From Oleiharenicola sp. (GTDB taxonomy: Bacteria; Verrucomicrobiota; Verrucomicrobiia; Opitutales; Opitutaceae), in NCBI GenBank assembly GCA_025363455.1, contig JANYDW010000038.1:62001-126000 (forward strand): a stretch of 64,000 nucleotides of DNA, given 5' to 3'. Below are positions 16,139 to 23,715 of the stretch, piece by piece. The notes under the pieces are model-generated. The model was not told the origin of the DNA and made no database searches. It worked only from the letters and a program-made list of their open reading frames with translations. Both the position numbers and the translations under genes were made by a program. Each line of letters begins with the position of its first letter. Within the stretch, counting starts at the first letter, position 1.

Positions 16139-16231
16139 GTGCTCTTCGCTGTCACCAAGCATGAACGCCTCCTGCTCGGCCTGCTGGCCCTGCTTATCGC
16201 ACTCGGCGTCCTCGGCTTGCTGCTGTTTTGA
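16139..16231 (+). CDS. Possible 30-residue single-helix membrane miniprotein
   Basis: A GTG codon 2 bp after the exosortase stop opens a 30-codon frame: a short charged start (VLFAVTKHER) and an unbroken hydrophobic helix (LLLGLLALLIALGVLGLLLF) ending at TGA. Position, charge pattern and the KHER-then-helix layout are what a small membrane accessory protein would look like. An alternative is chance, since no ribosome-binding site is evident. Moderate to low confidence. Confidence 0.4.
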   Translation: MLFAVTKHERLLLGLLALLIALGVLGLLLF

Positions 16232-16398
16232 ACCCGCCCAATGGGCATTGCCAAGTCCGTCAAATTCACGACCTTCGCATCCATTATCCCTCTCCGCCCG
16301 TATAACCCGATGCAATGCTACTGGTCAGTGTCTTATCGCTTGGCTTCTGCGGATTGTGCGCGCCCCGGGGGGACACCTCCCGGACCGGCCGCGTGACC

Positions 16399-16989
16399 AT
16401 GGGCAACGCATCACAACCGTCCGACGACAACCGCCACGCCGCGCAAAGGGCGCTGCTGGCAGCGATGGCCCGCGGAGAGAGAAACGCCCTCGCAGGCCTC
16501 TACGACCAGCTGGCCGGCCCGCTCTACTCCCTCGCCTTCCGCATGCTCGGCGACAACGGTGAGGCGCAGGATCTGGTGCAGGACATCTTCCTGCAAGTCT
16601 GGCGGAGCGCCGCGACCTATGAGTCCGGCCGCGGCAGCGTCTTTTCCTGGATGGCCACGCTCACGCGCAACCGCGCCATCGACCGCATCCGCATGCGCAA
16701 GCGTCGCGGCGAACTCCTGGGCAATGCGGCCCCCGAGCTGCAACCGTCCGCCTTGGGCGGCGAAGAGGATTCCGCGGGATCACTCTGGCTGCGCGAGAAA
16801 TCCGCCGCAGTCCGCAGCGCCCTGGCCGAACTCGCGCCCGACCAGCGCCAGGCCATCGAGTTGGCCTACTTCAGCGGTCTCACCCAGCAGGAAATCGCCG
16901 CGAAGCTCAGCGAACCCCTCGGCACCATCAAGGCCCGCATCCGTCGCGGCCTCCTCCGGCTCAAGGACCGGCTTCCCGCCCGGTTATGA
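16399..16989 (+). CDS. ECF RNA polymerase sigma factor (SigK-like)
   Basis: The 196-residue sigma factor has region 2 at about 25-95 (ALAGLYDQLAGPLYSLAFRM, DLVQDIFLQVWRS, SWMATLTRNRAIDRIRMRKR) and region 4 at about 135-190 (LAPDQRQAIELAYFSGLTQQ, EIAAKLSEPLGTIKARIRRG). The ATG at 16399 is chosen; the frame is open further up but without sigma homology. It overlaps the next gene, an RskA-type anti-sigma, by 4 bp (ATGA), so the pair is coupled as in SigK/RskA systems. The pair runs convergently towards the membrane-lipid operon at 17.9-25 kb. Confidence 0.92.
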   Translation: MGNASQPSDDNRHAAQRALLAAMARGERNALAGLYDQLAGPLYSLAFRMLGDNGEAQDLVQDIFLQVWRSAATYESGRGSVFSWMATLTRNRAIDRIRMRKRRGELLGNAAPELQPSALGGEEDSAGSLWLREKSAAVRSALAELAPDQRQAIELAYFSGLTQQEIAAKLSEPLGTIKARIRRGLLRLKDRLPARL

Positions 16990-17834
16990 TCACCGAACGC
17001 CAAGAGGAACTGGCCACCCTGCACGCCCTCGGTCTGCTCGAGGATGCGGAGCAGCGCGCTTTGGCCGGCGAACTGGCGGGCAATGCGGAGCTGGCCGCGC
17101 TGATCACTTTGCTGGATGACACCGCGGTGCAACTTACCCTCGCCGCGCCGACGGTGGTGCCACCTGCCGGCCTGAAAAACCGCATTCTCGAAGCCTGCAC
17201 TGAGCCCGGCCGAAGTGCCGCGGCCGCACCGGCCGAGGCGCCCGTCGTGGGTTTCCCGCTGTGGCGCATCGCCCCGTGGGCCATGGCGGCGGCGCTGATG
17301 ATCGCTGCGACCTGGCTGGCCTCCCACAATCTCTCGCTGCAATCCGAGAACGATGCGCTGCGCACGGAACGGAAGCTGGCCGAGATCGCCTATCAGGCCG
17401 CCCAAGCGCAGCTCAAGGAGCGTTCCCTGCTCGCCGAGGGCATGATCAACGACCTGGGCCACCAGCTGCACGAACAACAGGATCTCACCCGACTCAAGGT
17501 CACCGCACTCGCCTCGCTCGCCGGCAACACGCCGGAAGCTCAGGCCATCGCGGTCTGGGATCCCAGCCGGGAGACCGGCTTGCTCACCGTCGACAAACTC
17601 CCGGCTGTTCGCGAAAATCAGGACTATCAGCTCTGGGTGGTTGACCCGGCCTATCCCAATCCGGTCGACGGCGGCGTGTTCAAGCCCGGGGCCGACGGCC
17701 ATGTCGTGCTCACCTTCAAAGGCAACAAGCCCATCAAGAGCGTCGCCGCCTTCGCCATCAGCCTCGAGAAGAAGGGCGGCGTACCGAAGGCCGAGGGCCC
17801 GATTGTCCTGCTCGGCAAGGTGCCGCCGATCTGA
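16986..17834 (+). CDS. Anti-sigma factor, RskA family
   Basis: The 282-residue protein has an N-terminal cytoplasmic anti-sigma part (about 1-85, with LATLHALGLLEDAEQRALAG typical of zinc-less RskA proteins), one transmembrane helix at about 93-112 (PWAMAAALMIAATWLASH), a coiled stretch (about 115-165) and a C-terminal RskA domain (about 175-282, with AIAVWDPSRETGLLTVDKLP, YQLWVVDP and GVPKAEGPIVLLGKV). It would hold the upstream sigma factor at the membrane until an envelope signal releases it. The coupling to the sigma gene fixes the pairing. Confidence 0.92.
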   Translation: MITERQEELATLHALGLLEDAEQRALAGELAGNAELAALITLLDDTAVQLTLAAPTVVPPAGLKNRILEACTEPGRSAAAAPAEAPVVGFPLWRIAPWAMAAALMIAATWLASHNLSLQSENDALRTERKLAEIAYQAAQAQLKERSLLAEGMINDLGHQLHEQQDLTRLKVTALASLAGNTPEAQAIAVWDPSRETGLLTVDKLPAVRENQDYQLWVVDPAYPNPVDGGVFKPGADGHVVLTFKGNKPIKSVAAFAISLEKKGGVPKAEGPIVLLGKVPPI

Positions 17835-17870
17835 ACGGATCTCCGCCGTTCGAACTTGGGGGGACTTAAC

Positions 17871-17908
17871 GCCCCGACTGGTTGCAGTATTTCCAATGCA
17901 GTCGGGGC
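17871..17908. terminator. Hairpin between convergent operons
   Basis: A perfect 10 bp stem (gccccgactg / cagtcggggc) with an 18 nt loop lies between the ends of the anti-sigma gene and the lipid operon. There is no strong T run on either side, so it may be a Rho-assisted stop or a transcript-stabilising hairpin serving both strands. Confidence 0.5.
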
Positions 17909-17931
17909 ATAAAGCCGCGCCCACATCCACC

Positions 17932-18684
17932 TCACTCCAACCCCGTCAGCGCCTCGCGCGCCCGCCGTTTCGACGTGGCGTCGTGTTTGCTGCGGTCGGA
18001 CATGGCGAGCCCGTGCTTCCAGCTGGCGCGCGCGTCATCCTTCCGACCGGCGGCGGCGTAGGCGAAGCCAACGTCGATCCAATGATTGAGTTCCCCGGGT
18101 TCCAGTTCGGTGGAGCGTCGAAGCTGGGTTATACCCTCCTCAAGCGACGCCGGCGAGATCCCGCCGTAGAGCAACCGCGCGAAAAAGCGGGCCGTCATCC
18201 CGAGCGATGCCACCTCGTAATGCCAGCGGCCCAGCACATGGTGCGCCCAGGCGTAGTTCGGATCGAGCTGCAGCGAACGCTCAGCCTCTTCCTTGATAAG
18301 GCGCGAATATTCCACCTTGGTCCGGACGTCGCAGACCGTGGCGAGATGCCCGTGGCAGATGGCGAGCGACAGCGTGTAGACGGCGTTGGTGGGCTCCAAG
18401 GCGTAGGCCCGTTGCGCGTAGTCGAGCCCATGCTGGGCGAACTCCCTCTTGCCGGCGTCCGTCGCCTGGTCGGGCACCAAGTCGGAGTATTGCTTGGCGA
18501 TCTTGAAGAGGATTGCAGCGTCATTGGGCTTCGCAGCATCCGCCTGCTGAAAGTGGATCAGCGCGCCCGCCGAATCCAGTCTAGCCTCAGCGGCTTGCGC
18601 CTTGCGCACCAGGTCATCAACCGGGGCAGCCCGCAACCCCGCGGCCAGAGCGGCAATCAACACTAGTCGGAGAAAAAATCTCAC
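17932..18684 (-). CDS. Secreted TPR-repeat protein, last gene of the lipid operon
   Basis: The 250-residue protein begins at GTG with a signal-like helix (RFFLRLVLIAALAAGLRA then AP). The mature part has TPR-like helical pairs: LVRKAQAAEARLDSAGALIH, YAQRAYALEPTNAVYTLSLA, EAERSLQLDPNYAWAHHVLG and LRRSTELEPGELNHWIDVGF. The GTG overlaps the stop of the preceding methyltransferase gene by 4 bp (GTGA), which decides the start. The pattern resembles the mitochondrial RMD-type TPR proteins in layout. Function is unknown; location implies an envelope role beside lipid-modifying enzymes. Confidence 0.8.
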   Translation of the reverse strand: MRFFLRLVLIAALAAGLRAAPVDDLVRKAQAAEARLDSAGALIHFQQADAAKPNDAAILFKIAKQYSDLVPDQATDAGKREFAQHGLDYAQRAYALEPTNAVYTLSLAICHGHLATVCDVRTKVEYSRLIKEEAERSLQLDPNYAWAHHVLGRWHYEVASLGMTARFFARLLYGGISPASLEEGITQLRRSTELEPGELNHWIDVGFAYAAAGRKDDARASWKHGLAMSDRSKHDATSKRRAREALTGLE

Positions 18685-19700
18685 GGCTTGCGAAAGAGGT
18701 AGTGACTGACCAGCCACTCCTCCCCGGAACGAAACCACCACAGCTCGGCGCACGCGAGGTAGAAGACCCGCCAATAGGCCCACCATTTCGAGGCCGCGCC
18801 GGTCCCGTAGGTCTGGACAAACAGCGGCATGATCTCCGCCCGGTGGGCGTCCATGTTCTGCAGCCAGTGCTCGGCTGTCTGCGCATAGTGCCGGCCGTTG
18901 ATCTTCCAATCCTGCACCAGTCTCAGATCGTCCTGGAACTGCGGGAACAGCTCGTGGGCGGGCATCATGCCGCCGGTGAAGAAATATTTGCTCATCCAGT
19001 CGCTCTCGTCCCGCACCTCGAAATGATAGGCGGAGTGTGCGTGCGTGAAAACGTGGGCGAAAAACAGGCCATCGGGTTTCAGCCAGCGGCTGATATTGGT
19101 GATGAGTCGGGGCCAGTTCTTCATGTGTTCGAACATTTCGACCGACACCACGCGATCGAAACGACAGGGTGTAATGTCAAACCCGTTCATGTCGCAGGTG
19201 ATGATCTCGACGTTGGTCAGGCCGCGCCGGTCTGCTTCGGCCAGGATATGCTCGCGCTGGGTCCGGGAGTGCGAGACACCGGTGACGCGGGCCCGCGGAT
19301 ATTTCTCCGCCATCCAAAGGGTCAGGGAGCCCCAGCCGCAACCCAGTTCGAGGATCGACTGGCCGTCGGTGAGGCGAGCCCGCTCGCACGTGAGCGTGAG
19401 CATCCGATCTTCAGCCAGGGCGAGCGTCTCGGTGCCACCGTCGTAGAAGCCGGAGGAGTATTTCAACCGCGGACCGAGGCAGCGTTGGTAGAACGCCGTG
19501 GGTACTTCGTAGTGCTGTTCCTTGGACTCGGCCGTGTTGATCGCGATGGGCATCGCCCGGAGCGACTCGGCGAACTGCGTCACGTGTGCGGCGGGGTCCG
19601 GCTGATCGATCTCGCGCAGGCGCTGGCGAAGCAGGCGCCGGATGCCGAAGCGAATCAGCCAGTCGGGGAGCAAGTTTTTCTCGAGGAGGGTGTCGATCAT
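18681..19700 (-). CDS. Cyclopropane-synthase-like SAM methyltransferase
   Basis: The 339-residue protein begins MIDTLLEKNLLPDWLIRFGI. It has the class I methyltransferase core with motif I ILELGCGWGSLTLWMAEKYP, the upstream substrate-side motif HYEVPTAFYQRCLGPRLKYS, and FDRVVSVEMFEHMKNW, all shared with the cyclopropane fatty acid synthase family. It is shorter and distinct from the canonical Cfa at 21497-22792 and closer to the group annotated as plant coclaurine-methyltransferase-like. It overlaps its neighbours on both sides by 4 bp, so it is in the middle of a coupled operon. Substrate is probably a membrane acyl chain, but this is inferred. Confidence 0.88.
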   Translation of the reverse strand: MIDTLLEKNLLPDWLIRFGIRRLLRQRLREIDQPDPAAHVTQFAESLRAMPIAINTAESKEQHYEVPTAFYQRCLGPRLKYSSGFYDGGTETLALAEDRMLTLTCERARLTDGQSILELGCGWGSLTLWMAEKYPRARVTGVSHSRTQREHILAEADRRGLTNVEIITCDMNGFDITPCRFDRVVSVEMFEHMKNWPRLITNISRWLKPDGLFFAHVFTHAHSAYHFEVRDESDWMSKYFFTGGMMPAHELFPQFQDDLRLVQDWKINGRHYAQTAEHWLQNMDAHRAEIMPLFVQTYGTGAASKWWAYWRVFYLACAELWWFRSGEEWLVSHYLFRKP

Positions 19701-20488
19701 GGAAGTTTCTTTGGAAACCAGGGCAGGAAGGCACTGGTTGTGGCCTGGTAGCGGCGATAGGCGTCGCCCTTGGAACGCTCGGCCTGCTGCTCGGTGAGCG
19801 GGATGCCGGTGACGTTCAGCAGTAGGAAAAGAATGCTCGCCGGACCGATCACCGCGAGCCAGCCCCACGGCGTGCCCAGTGCGAAAAGGAAATACGCGAC
19901 CCAGATGAGCCACTCGAAAAAGTAATTGGGGTGGCGGCTGAAGCGCCACAGGCCCGCGTCGCAGACCCGACCCTTGTTCCCCGGATCGCGCTTGAAGGCA
20001 GCCAGCTGGGCGTCGGCTAGCGACTCGCCTGAAAGGGCAAGAAACCACAGGGCGGTGCCCGCGATCTCCAGTGGATGTAGAACGGTGACGGCATTGGTCA
20101 CCGGCAGCAGGAAGGGTACGCCCAGCAATGCGACGGAAGCCGCCTGCAGTTGGAAAAACCCGAACATTTTGGGGCCGAAGTTACACGCCCAATCCTTCCT
20201 CAACTGCACATAGCGGCCGTCTTCGACCGGATGGTGCCCGGCGACGCGGCGCAACAGGTGAGTACCCAATCGCAGGCTCCACAGCACCGCCATGGTGGCC
20301 AGAATGCCCCGTCGCGGCAGCCAACCGGAACCGCCCAGCGCATAGAAACCGGCCAGCAGAGCGAAGGCATAGGACCAGGCCACGTCCACAAAGCCGTAGT
20401 TGTCCAGCCGGCGGCACAGCAGAAACAGCCCGACAAAAGTAACGCAGAGCCCGGTGAAAGCAGTGACGAGGAGGAGCAAGGCGGACAT
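19697..20488 (-). CDS. DUF1295 membrane protein (steroid 5-alpha-reductase-like)
   Basis: The 263-residue protein has six or seven hydrophobic helices and the DUF1295 hallmarks: NYGFVDVAWSYAFALLAGFY, RLGTHLLRR, KRDPGNKGRVCDAGLWRFSR-HPNYFFEW and a C-terminal TEQQAERSKGDAYRRYQATT. This fold is shared with isoprenylcysteine methyltransferases and NADPH-dependent sterol or acyl reductases. Within this operon a reduction step on a modified acyl chain is plausible. It overlaps the next gene by 4 bp. Confidence 0.9.
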   Translation of the reverse strand: MSALLLLVTAFTGLCVTFVGLFLLCRRLDNYGFVDVAWSYAFALLAGFYALGGSGWLPRRGILATMAVLWSLRLGTHLLRRVAGHHPVEDGRYVQLRKDWACNFGPKMFGFFQLQAASVALLGVPFLLPVTNAVTVLHPLEIAGTALWFLALSGESLADAQLAAFKRDPGNKGRVCDAGLWRFSRHPNYFFEWLIWVAYFLFALGTPWGWLAVIGPASILFLLLNVTGIPLTEQQAERSKGDAYRRYQATTSAFLPWFPKKLP

Positions 20489-20496
20489 GAAAAAGA

Positions 20497-20982
20497 TTAC
20501 GCCCGGACGGCCGTCTTGGATGCCAGTCGCCGCAACGCAAGGCGCGTGAGGTAATACACCGCGGCCAGCAACAAAGGACTCGTCAGCGCCCAGGCCGTGA
20601 AGGCATGGAGCCCCGCCCAGCCAAAGCGCTGGAGAAAGGCGCCGAGGCTGGCCTCGCGGAAGGTACGCAGCATCTCGCCAATCGTGAACCGGTCACCCTG
20701 CACCCGCCACAGCCACTCCCCCAATCGCACATAGCCGAGGATCATGACCAGCTGGACGGGACCGAGGACCTGGTTGAGCGTTTGCAGGATCGGCTGGTTC
20801 AGGCGCAGCCAGAGTCCAGCACCGAGGTTGAGCAACGAGGTAAACCCGAGAAAGGGAAACAGCGAGCAGACCCCGCCGACCCCAAGCGTGAGCGCGACCT
20901 GATCGGGCGTGATGCCCTGGGTCAACAACGCGAGAAGCGGAACACGCACCCGGCGCTGCCAGAACGATCCGGTCTGGTTCAC
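20497..20982 (-). CDS. DUF2062 membrane protein
   Basis: The 161-residue protein starts at a GTG that overlaps the stop of the upstream DUF1475 gene (GTGA), giving MNQTGSFWQRRVRVPLLALL. It shows the DUF2062 pattern: QGITPDQVALTLGVGGVCSL-FPFLGFTSLLNLGAGLWLRL-NQPILQTLNQVLGPVQLVMI, then a long loop and a final helical hairpin (LHAFTAWALTSPLLLAAVYY). DUF2062 proteins are small integral membrane proteins of unknown function, sometimes fused to glycosyltransferases. The much longer frame upstream to 21327 is an out-of-frame shadow of DUF1475. Confidence 0.88.
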   Translation of the reverse strand: MNQTGSFWQRRVRVPLLALLTQGITPDQVALTLGVGGVCSLFPFLGFTSLLNLGAGLWLRLNQPILQTLNQVLGPVQLVMILGYVRLGEWLWRVQGDRFTIGEMLRTFREASLGAFLQRFGWAGLHAFTAWALTSPLLLAAVYYLTRLALRRLASKTAVRA

Positions 20983-21377
20983 GCGAGAAGGTAGATGACG
21001 ATCGAAGCCACCGTCAGAGCTGCGGGCAACGCAACCTTGCCCGGCTGGCGGCGGATGAAGACCTCGGCTAGCGGACCGACAACCGGCACGGCGAACAGCT
21101 GAGCGAGCATGTAGGCCGACATCGCCATGTTGCCGAGCAGGATGATGGACACAAACCAGAGCACGCGGGCGGCCAACGACTGCTCCTTCCAGGCCACCCA
21201 GGCAAAAAACGTGATGAACGCCCAGTAGGCATCGAAAAGCGTGGCGATCACCCACGGGTCGCGGAAGGTCGCGCTGCGGGCGAAGGCGCCGAGCGACTGA
21301 TGCATGCTCGCCCAGCTCGTGACGCACAGCATCGAGCCGATGACGACCACGAAGAGGAGGCGGAGGAAGAGGATCAT
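20979..21377 (-). CDS. DUF1475 membrane protein
   Basis: The 132-residue protein has three to four transmembrane helices (LFLRLLFVVVIGSMLCVTSW; AYWAFITFFAWVAWKEQSLA; ARVLWFVSIILLGNMAMSAY; LPAALTVASIVIYLLA). The pattern FARSATFRDPWVIATLFDAY and GNMAMSAYMLAQLF matches DUF1475/DUF2834-type lipid-operon membrane proteins as I recall them. It follows cfa after a 119 bp gap that holds a repeat, and overlaps DUF2062 by 4 bp. Confidence 0.8.
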   Translation of the reverse strand: MILFLRLLFVVVIGSMLCVTSWASMHQSLGAFARSATFRDPWVIATLFDAYWAFITFFAWVAWKEQSLAARVLWFVSIILLGNMAMSAYMLAQLFAVPVVGPLAEVFIRRQPGKVALPAALTVASIVIYLLA

Positions 21378-21407
21378 GGGCGATTTGAGCTCAAACCATC
21401 GTCACCG

Positions 21408-21486
21408 TCATCGTGCGCGCAGCGAAGAATCCACGATGGCGAACAGCGCGGCCCTATTCGTTGATTTTTCGCTGCGCTCAAAGTGA
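21408..21486. repeat. Inverted 'gcgcagcgaagaatcc' repeat inside the lipid operon
   Basis: catcgtgcgcgcagcgaaga-atcc and tgatttttcgctgcgctcaa form an inverted pair separated by about 30 bp. The same repeat class occurs at 31683 and around the IS110 element (59727 and 61029). It interrupts the otherwise overlapping gene chain between cfa and DUF1475. Confidence 0.6.
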
Positions 21487-21496
21487 CAGAAAGTGG

Positions 21497-22792
21497 TTAT
21501 TGGAGTGACAAGTTGTTCGCCCGCGAATGCAGCGTGTGCACGACCGAGATATGCCGAAGTGCGAAGGCCGCCTCGCAGTAGCCCAAATAGTAACGCCACT
21601 TGCGAATGAATCGGTCGTCAAAGCCCAGCGCGCGCACTTGATCGAGCCTGGCCTCGAAGCTGTCGCGCCAACACCGGAGCGTGCGCGAGTAATCGCTGCC
21701 GAAGCTGTCGAACGCCTGCAGGACGAAGCCGCCCTGCTCGCTGAGCAGGTGGTTGAGCCGGTTGACCGAAAGCAGGAGCGAGCCCGGGAAGATGTGCTTC
21801 TGGATAAAATCCACGCCGCCGCGCAAGGCCTCGTAGCGGTCGTCAGGCACCGTGATATATTGCAGGGCGAGCAGACCGTCAGGCTTGAGCAGGCGGGCAC
21901 AGGCGGCGGCGTAGTCCGGGAGATACTTGTGGCCGACGGCCTCCAGCATCTCGATGGAGACGATCTTGTCGAACTGCCCGGTAATGTCCCGGTAGTCCTG
22001 CAAGCGAACCTCAATGCGGTCCGCGAGCCCGGCGGCGGCAATGCGCTTCACCGCCAGGTCGCGCTGCTGCTGCGAAATAGTCACGGTGGTGACGCGGCAA
22101 CCATATTTCTGAGCGGCGCGCAGGCTCCAACCGCCCCACCCCGTGCCGATCTCGAGGACGTGGTCGGTGGGCTGCAGCCGTAGGTGGCGGCAAAGGACGT
22201 CGTTCTTGGCGATCTGGGCCTCGGCGAGGGAGGCATCGCGCCGCTCCCATCTGGCAGAGGAATACGTCATCGATTCATCGAGCCAGAGGGCGAAGAAATC
22301 ATTCGAGAGGTCGTAATGGTCGGCAATATTGCGTCGGGCCGTAGCTCGGTTGTTAGGGCGCAGGAGATGCCCGAGCCGATCAAAGGCCCGCAGGACGTTC
22401 AACGCGAACAGCTGCGCGCGGCTCGAACCCGAAAGCGTGGGTGCGTGCCGGTAATTGAGCACGAACCAGCCCACCACGGCCGTCAGGTCGGTCGTCTCCC
22501 AATCGCCGTCAATGTAGGACTCGGCGAAGCCGATGTCACCGTTCAGGAGGCATTTCTTGAAAAAGGCCGGGCGGAGCACGCGGATCGTGGCACGGTTGAC
22601 TACCCCCGGGGCCACCTCAACGGCGGCCGCTGCAGCATCGCCGAATATCCGGGAAGTGCCGTCAGGCAGCTCCAAGATGAGCCGGCCGAGCGGTAGCCCG
22701 GCGAACGCAGCGAGCACGTGGCGCTCGGCGAAGGAAACGCAGCGTGGAAGGGTCAGGGGGGCGACGGCGGAGCGAGTCGTGGAGGTGCTCAT
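21497..22792 (-). CDS. cfa: Cyclopropane-fatty-acyl-phospholipid synthase
   Basis: The 431-residue enzyme transfers a methylene group from S-adenosylmethionine to cis double bonds of membrane phospholipid acyl chains. It carries the N-terminal Cfa domain (about 1-120, FFKKCLLNGDIGFAESYIDG-DWETTDL), the motif NIADHYDLSNDFFALWLDES-MTYSSA, motif I VLEIGTGWGGWSLRAAQKYG and the C-terminal YLPDYAAACARLLKPDGLLA-LQ. Catalytic-site residues typical of the family (the E of SIEMLEAVG and the H of DFIQKHIFPG) are present. The start MSTSTTRS overlaps the stop of DUF1365 (ATGA). It is the third gene of the operon that starts at 25074. Confidence 0.95.
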   Translation of the reverse strand: MSTSTTRSAVAPLTLPRCVSFAERHVLAAFAGLPLGRLILELPDGTSRIFGDAAAAAVEVAPGVVNRATIRVLRPAFFKKCLLNGDIGFAESYIDGDWETTDLTAVVGWFVLNYRHAPTLSGSSRAQLFALNVLRAFDRLGHLLRPNNRATARRNIADHYDLSNDFFALWLDESMTYSSARWERRDASLAEAQIAKNDVLCRHLRLQPTDHVLEIGTGWGGWSLRAAQKYGCRVTTVTISQQQRDLAVKRIAAAGLADRIEVRLQDYRDITGQFDKIVSIEMLEAVGHKYLPDYAAACARLLKPDGLLALQYITVPDDRYEALRGGVDFIQKHIFPGSLLLSVNRLNHLLSEQGGFVLQAFDSFGSDYSRTLRCWRDSFEARLDQVRALGFDDRFIRKWRYYLGYCEAAFALRHISVVHTLHSRANNLSLQ

Positions 22793-23706
22793 GCTTTGTG
22801 AGAGGTGGAAACGAGCGTGGGTTTGATGCCGGAAAGTGGCGCGGGAGCGGACGCGATGCTGGCGTGCGGCCGATAGAGGTCGCGCTGGTCGGCGCCGCGG
22901 GCGGACTTGGCGAACCACGGGACGTTTTTCAACCAGAGCTGAAAGGCGTGCCAGTGAATGAGGCCAATGATGCGGAGGGTGAGCAGCGGATACTTGAGAG
23001 TGAACCACGCCAGTCGCCCGTCGGTGAGCGGCTCGCGCGGACCCGTCAGCGTGCTCGTGAGCGTGCGCGCGGCGCCGACATAGTCGTCGATCTGGACGGA
23101 CAGTCGCTCACCTGGTGTCCGCAGCTTGAAATCAAAAGCCACATCCACCTCGCTGAACGGCGAGACATAGAAATGTTTCGGCACGCGGAGGGAAAACACG
23201 CCGTCGCGCCGTGTTTCCGGCCCGAGCATATACGGCTTCATCTCCTTGAAGGTGTTCGTGACCTCGGCCAGGGCGGCGAGCGGGGCGCCCCGGTGGTCAT
23301 AGCAGAAATAGAACGAGACCGGATTGAAGAGATAACCAAGGATACGCGGCAGTGTGACCAGGATCACGCGTCCACCCGTCAGGTCGATGCCGTGGGAGGC
23401 GAGATGGCCGACGACGCGCGATTTGAGACTTTGGTCGGGTGGTTCCGCCGGGCCCACGGCAAATCCAGGCGGCGCGCCCAGTGGTCGCCCCCTACCATTA
23501 AATACCCGCTCGTGCGTGGGCAGAAAGTCGTCGTCGCGGAACGAGTACAGATTCCGCCAACCATGGGAGAAGAGACGCAGTTTGCGGTGGAGCATGTCCA
23601 GCTCATCCAGGTCGAGGGCAAACAGGAAAATACGGTAGTCGAACCGGTGCGCCTTGGGCGCGAACCGGGCGTGCATGACGCGGCACTCATACAGGCAGGA
23701 GTTCAC
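22789..23706 (-). CDS. DUF1365 protein
   Basis: The 305-residue protein shows the DUF1365 pattern: LYECRVMHARFAPKAHRFDY-RIFLFALDLDEL at the start, RVILVTLPRILGYLFNPVSF-YFCYD in the middle, EVTNTFKEMKPYML, VPKHFYVSPFSEVD and a C-terminal ALTLRIIGLIHWHAFQLWLK-type helix. The function is not established; the gene almost always sits between a flavin amine oxidase and a Cfa gene, exactly as here. It starts 9 bp after the amine oxidase stop and overlaps cfa by 4 bp. Confidence 0.92.
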   Translation of the reverse strand: MNSCLYECRVMHARFAPKAHRFDYRIFLFALDLDELDMLHRKLRLFSHGWRNLYSFRDDDFLPTHERVFNGRGRPLGAPPGFAVGPAEPPDQSLKSRVVGHLASHGIDLTGGRVILVTLPRILGYLFNPVSFYFCYDHRGAPLAALAEVTNTFKEMKPYMLGPETRRDGVFSLRVPKHFYVSPFSEVDVAFDFKLRTPGERLSVQIDDYVGAARTLTSTLTGPREPLTDGRLAWFTLKYPLLTLRIIGLIHWHAFQLWLKNVPWFAKSARGADQRDLYRPHASIASAPAPLSGIKPTLVSTSHKA

Positions 23707-23715
23707 TGCCGGGAG

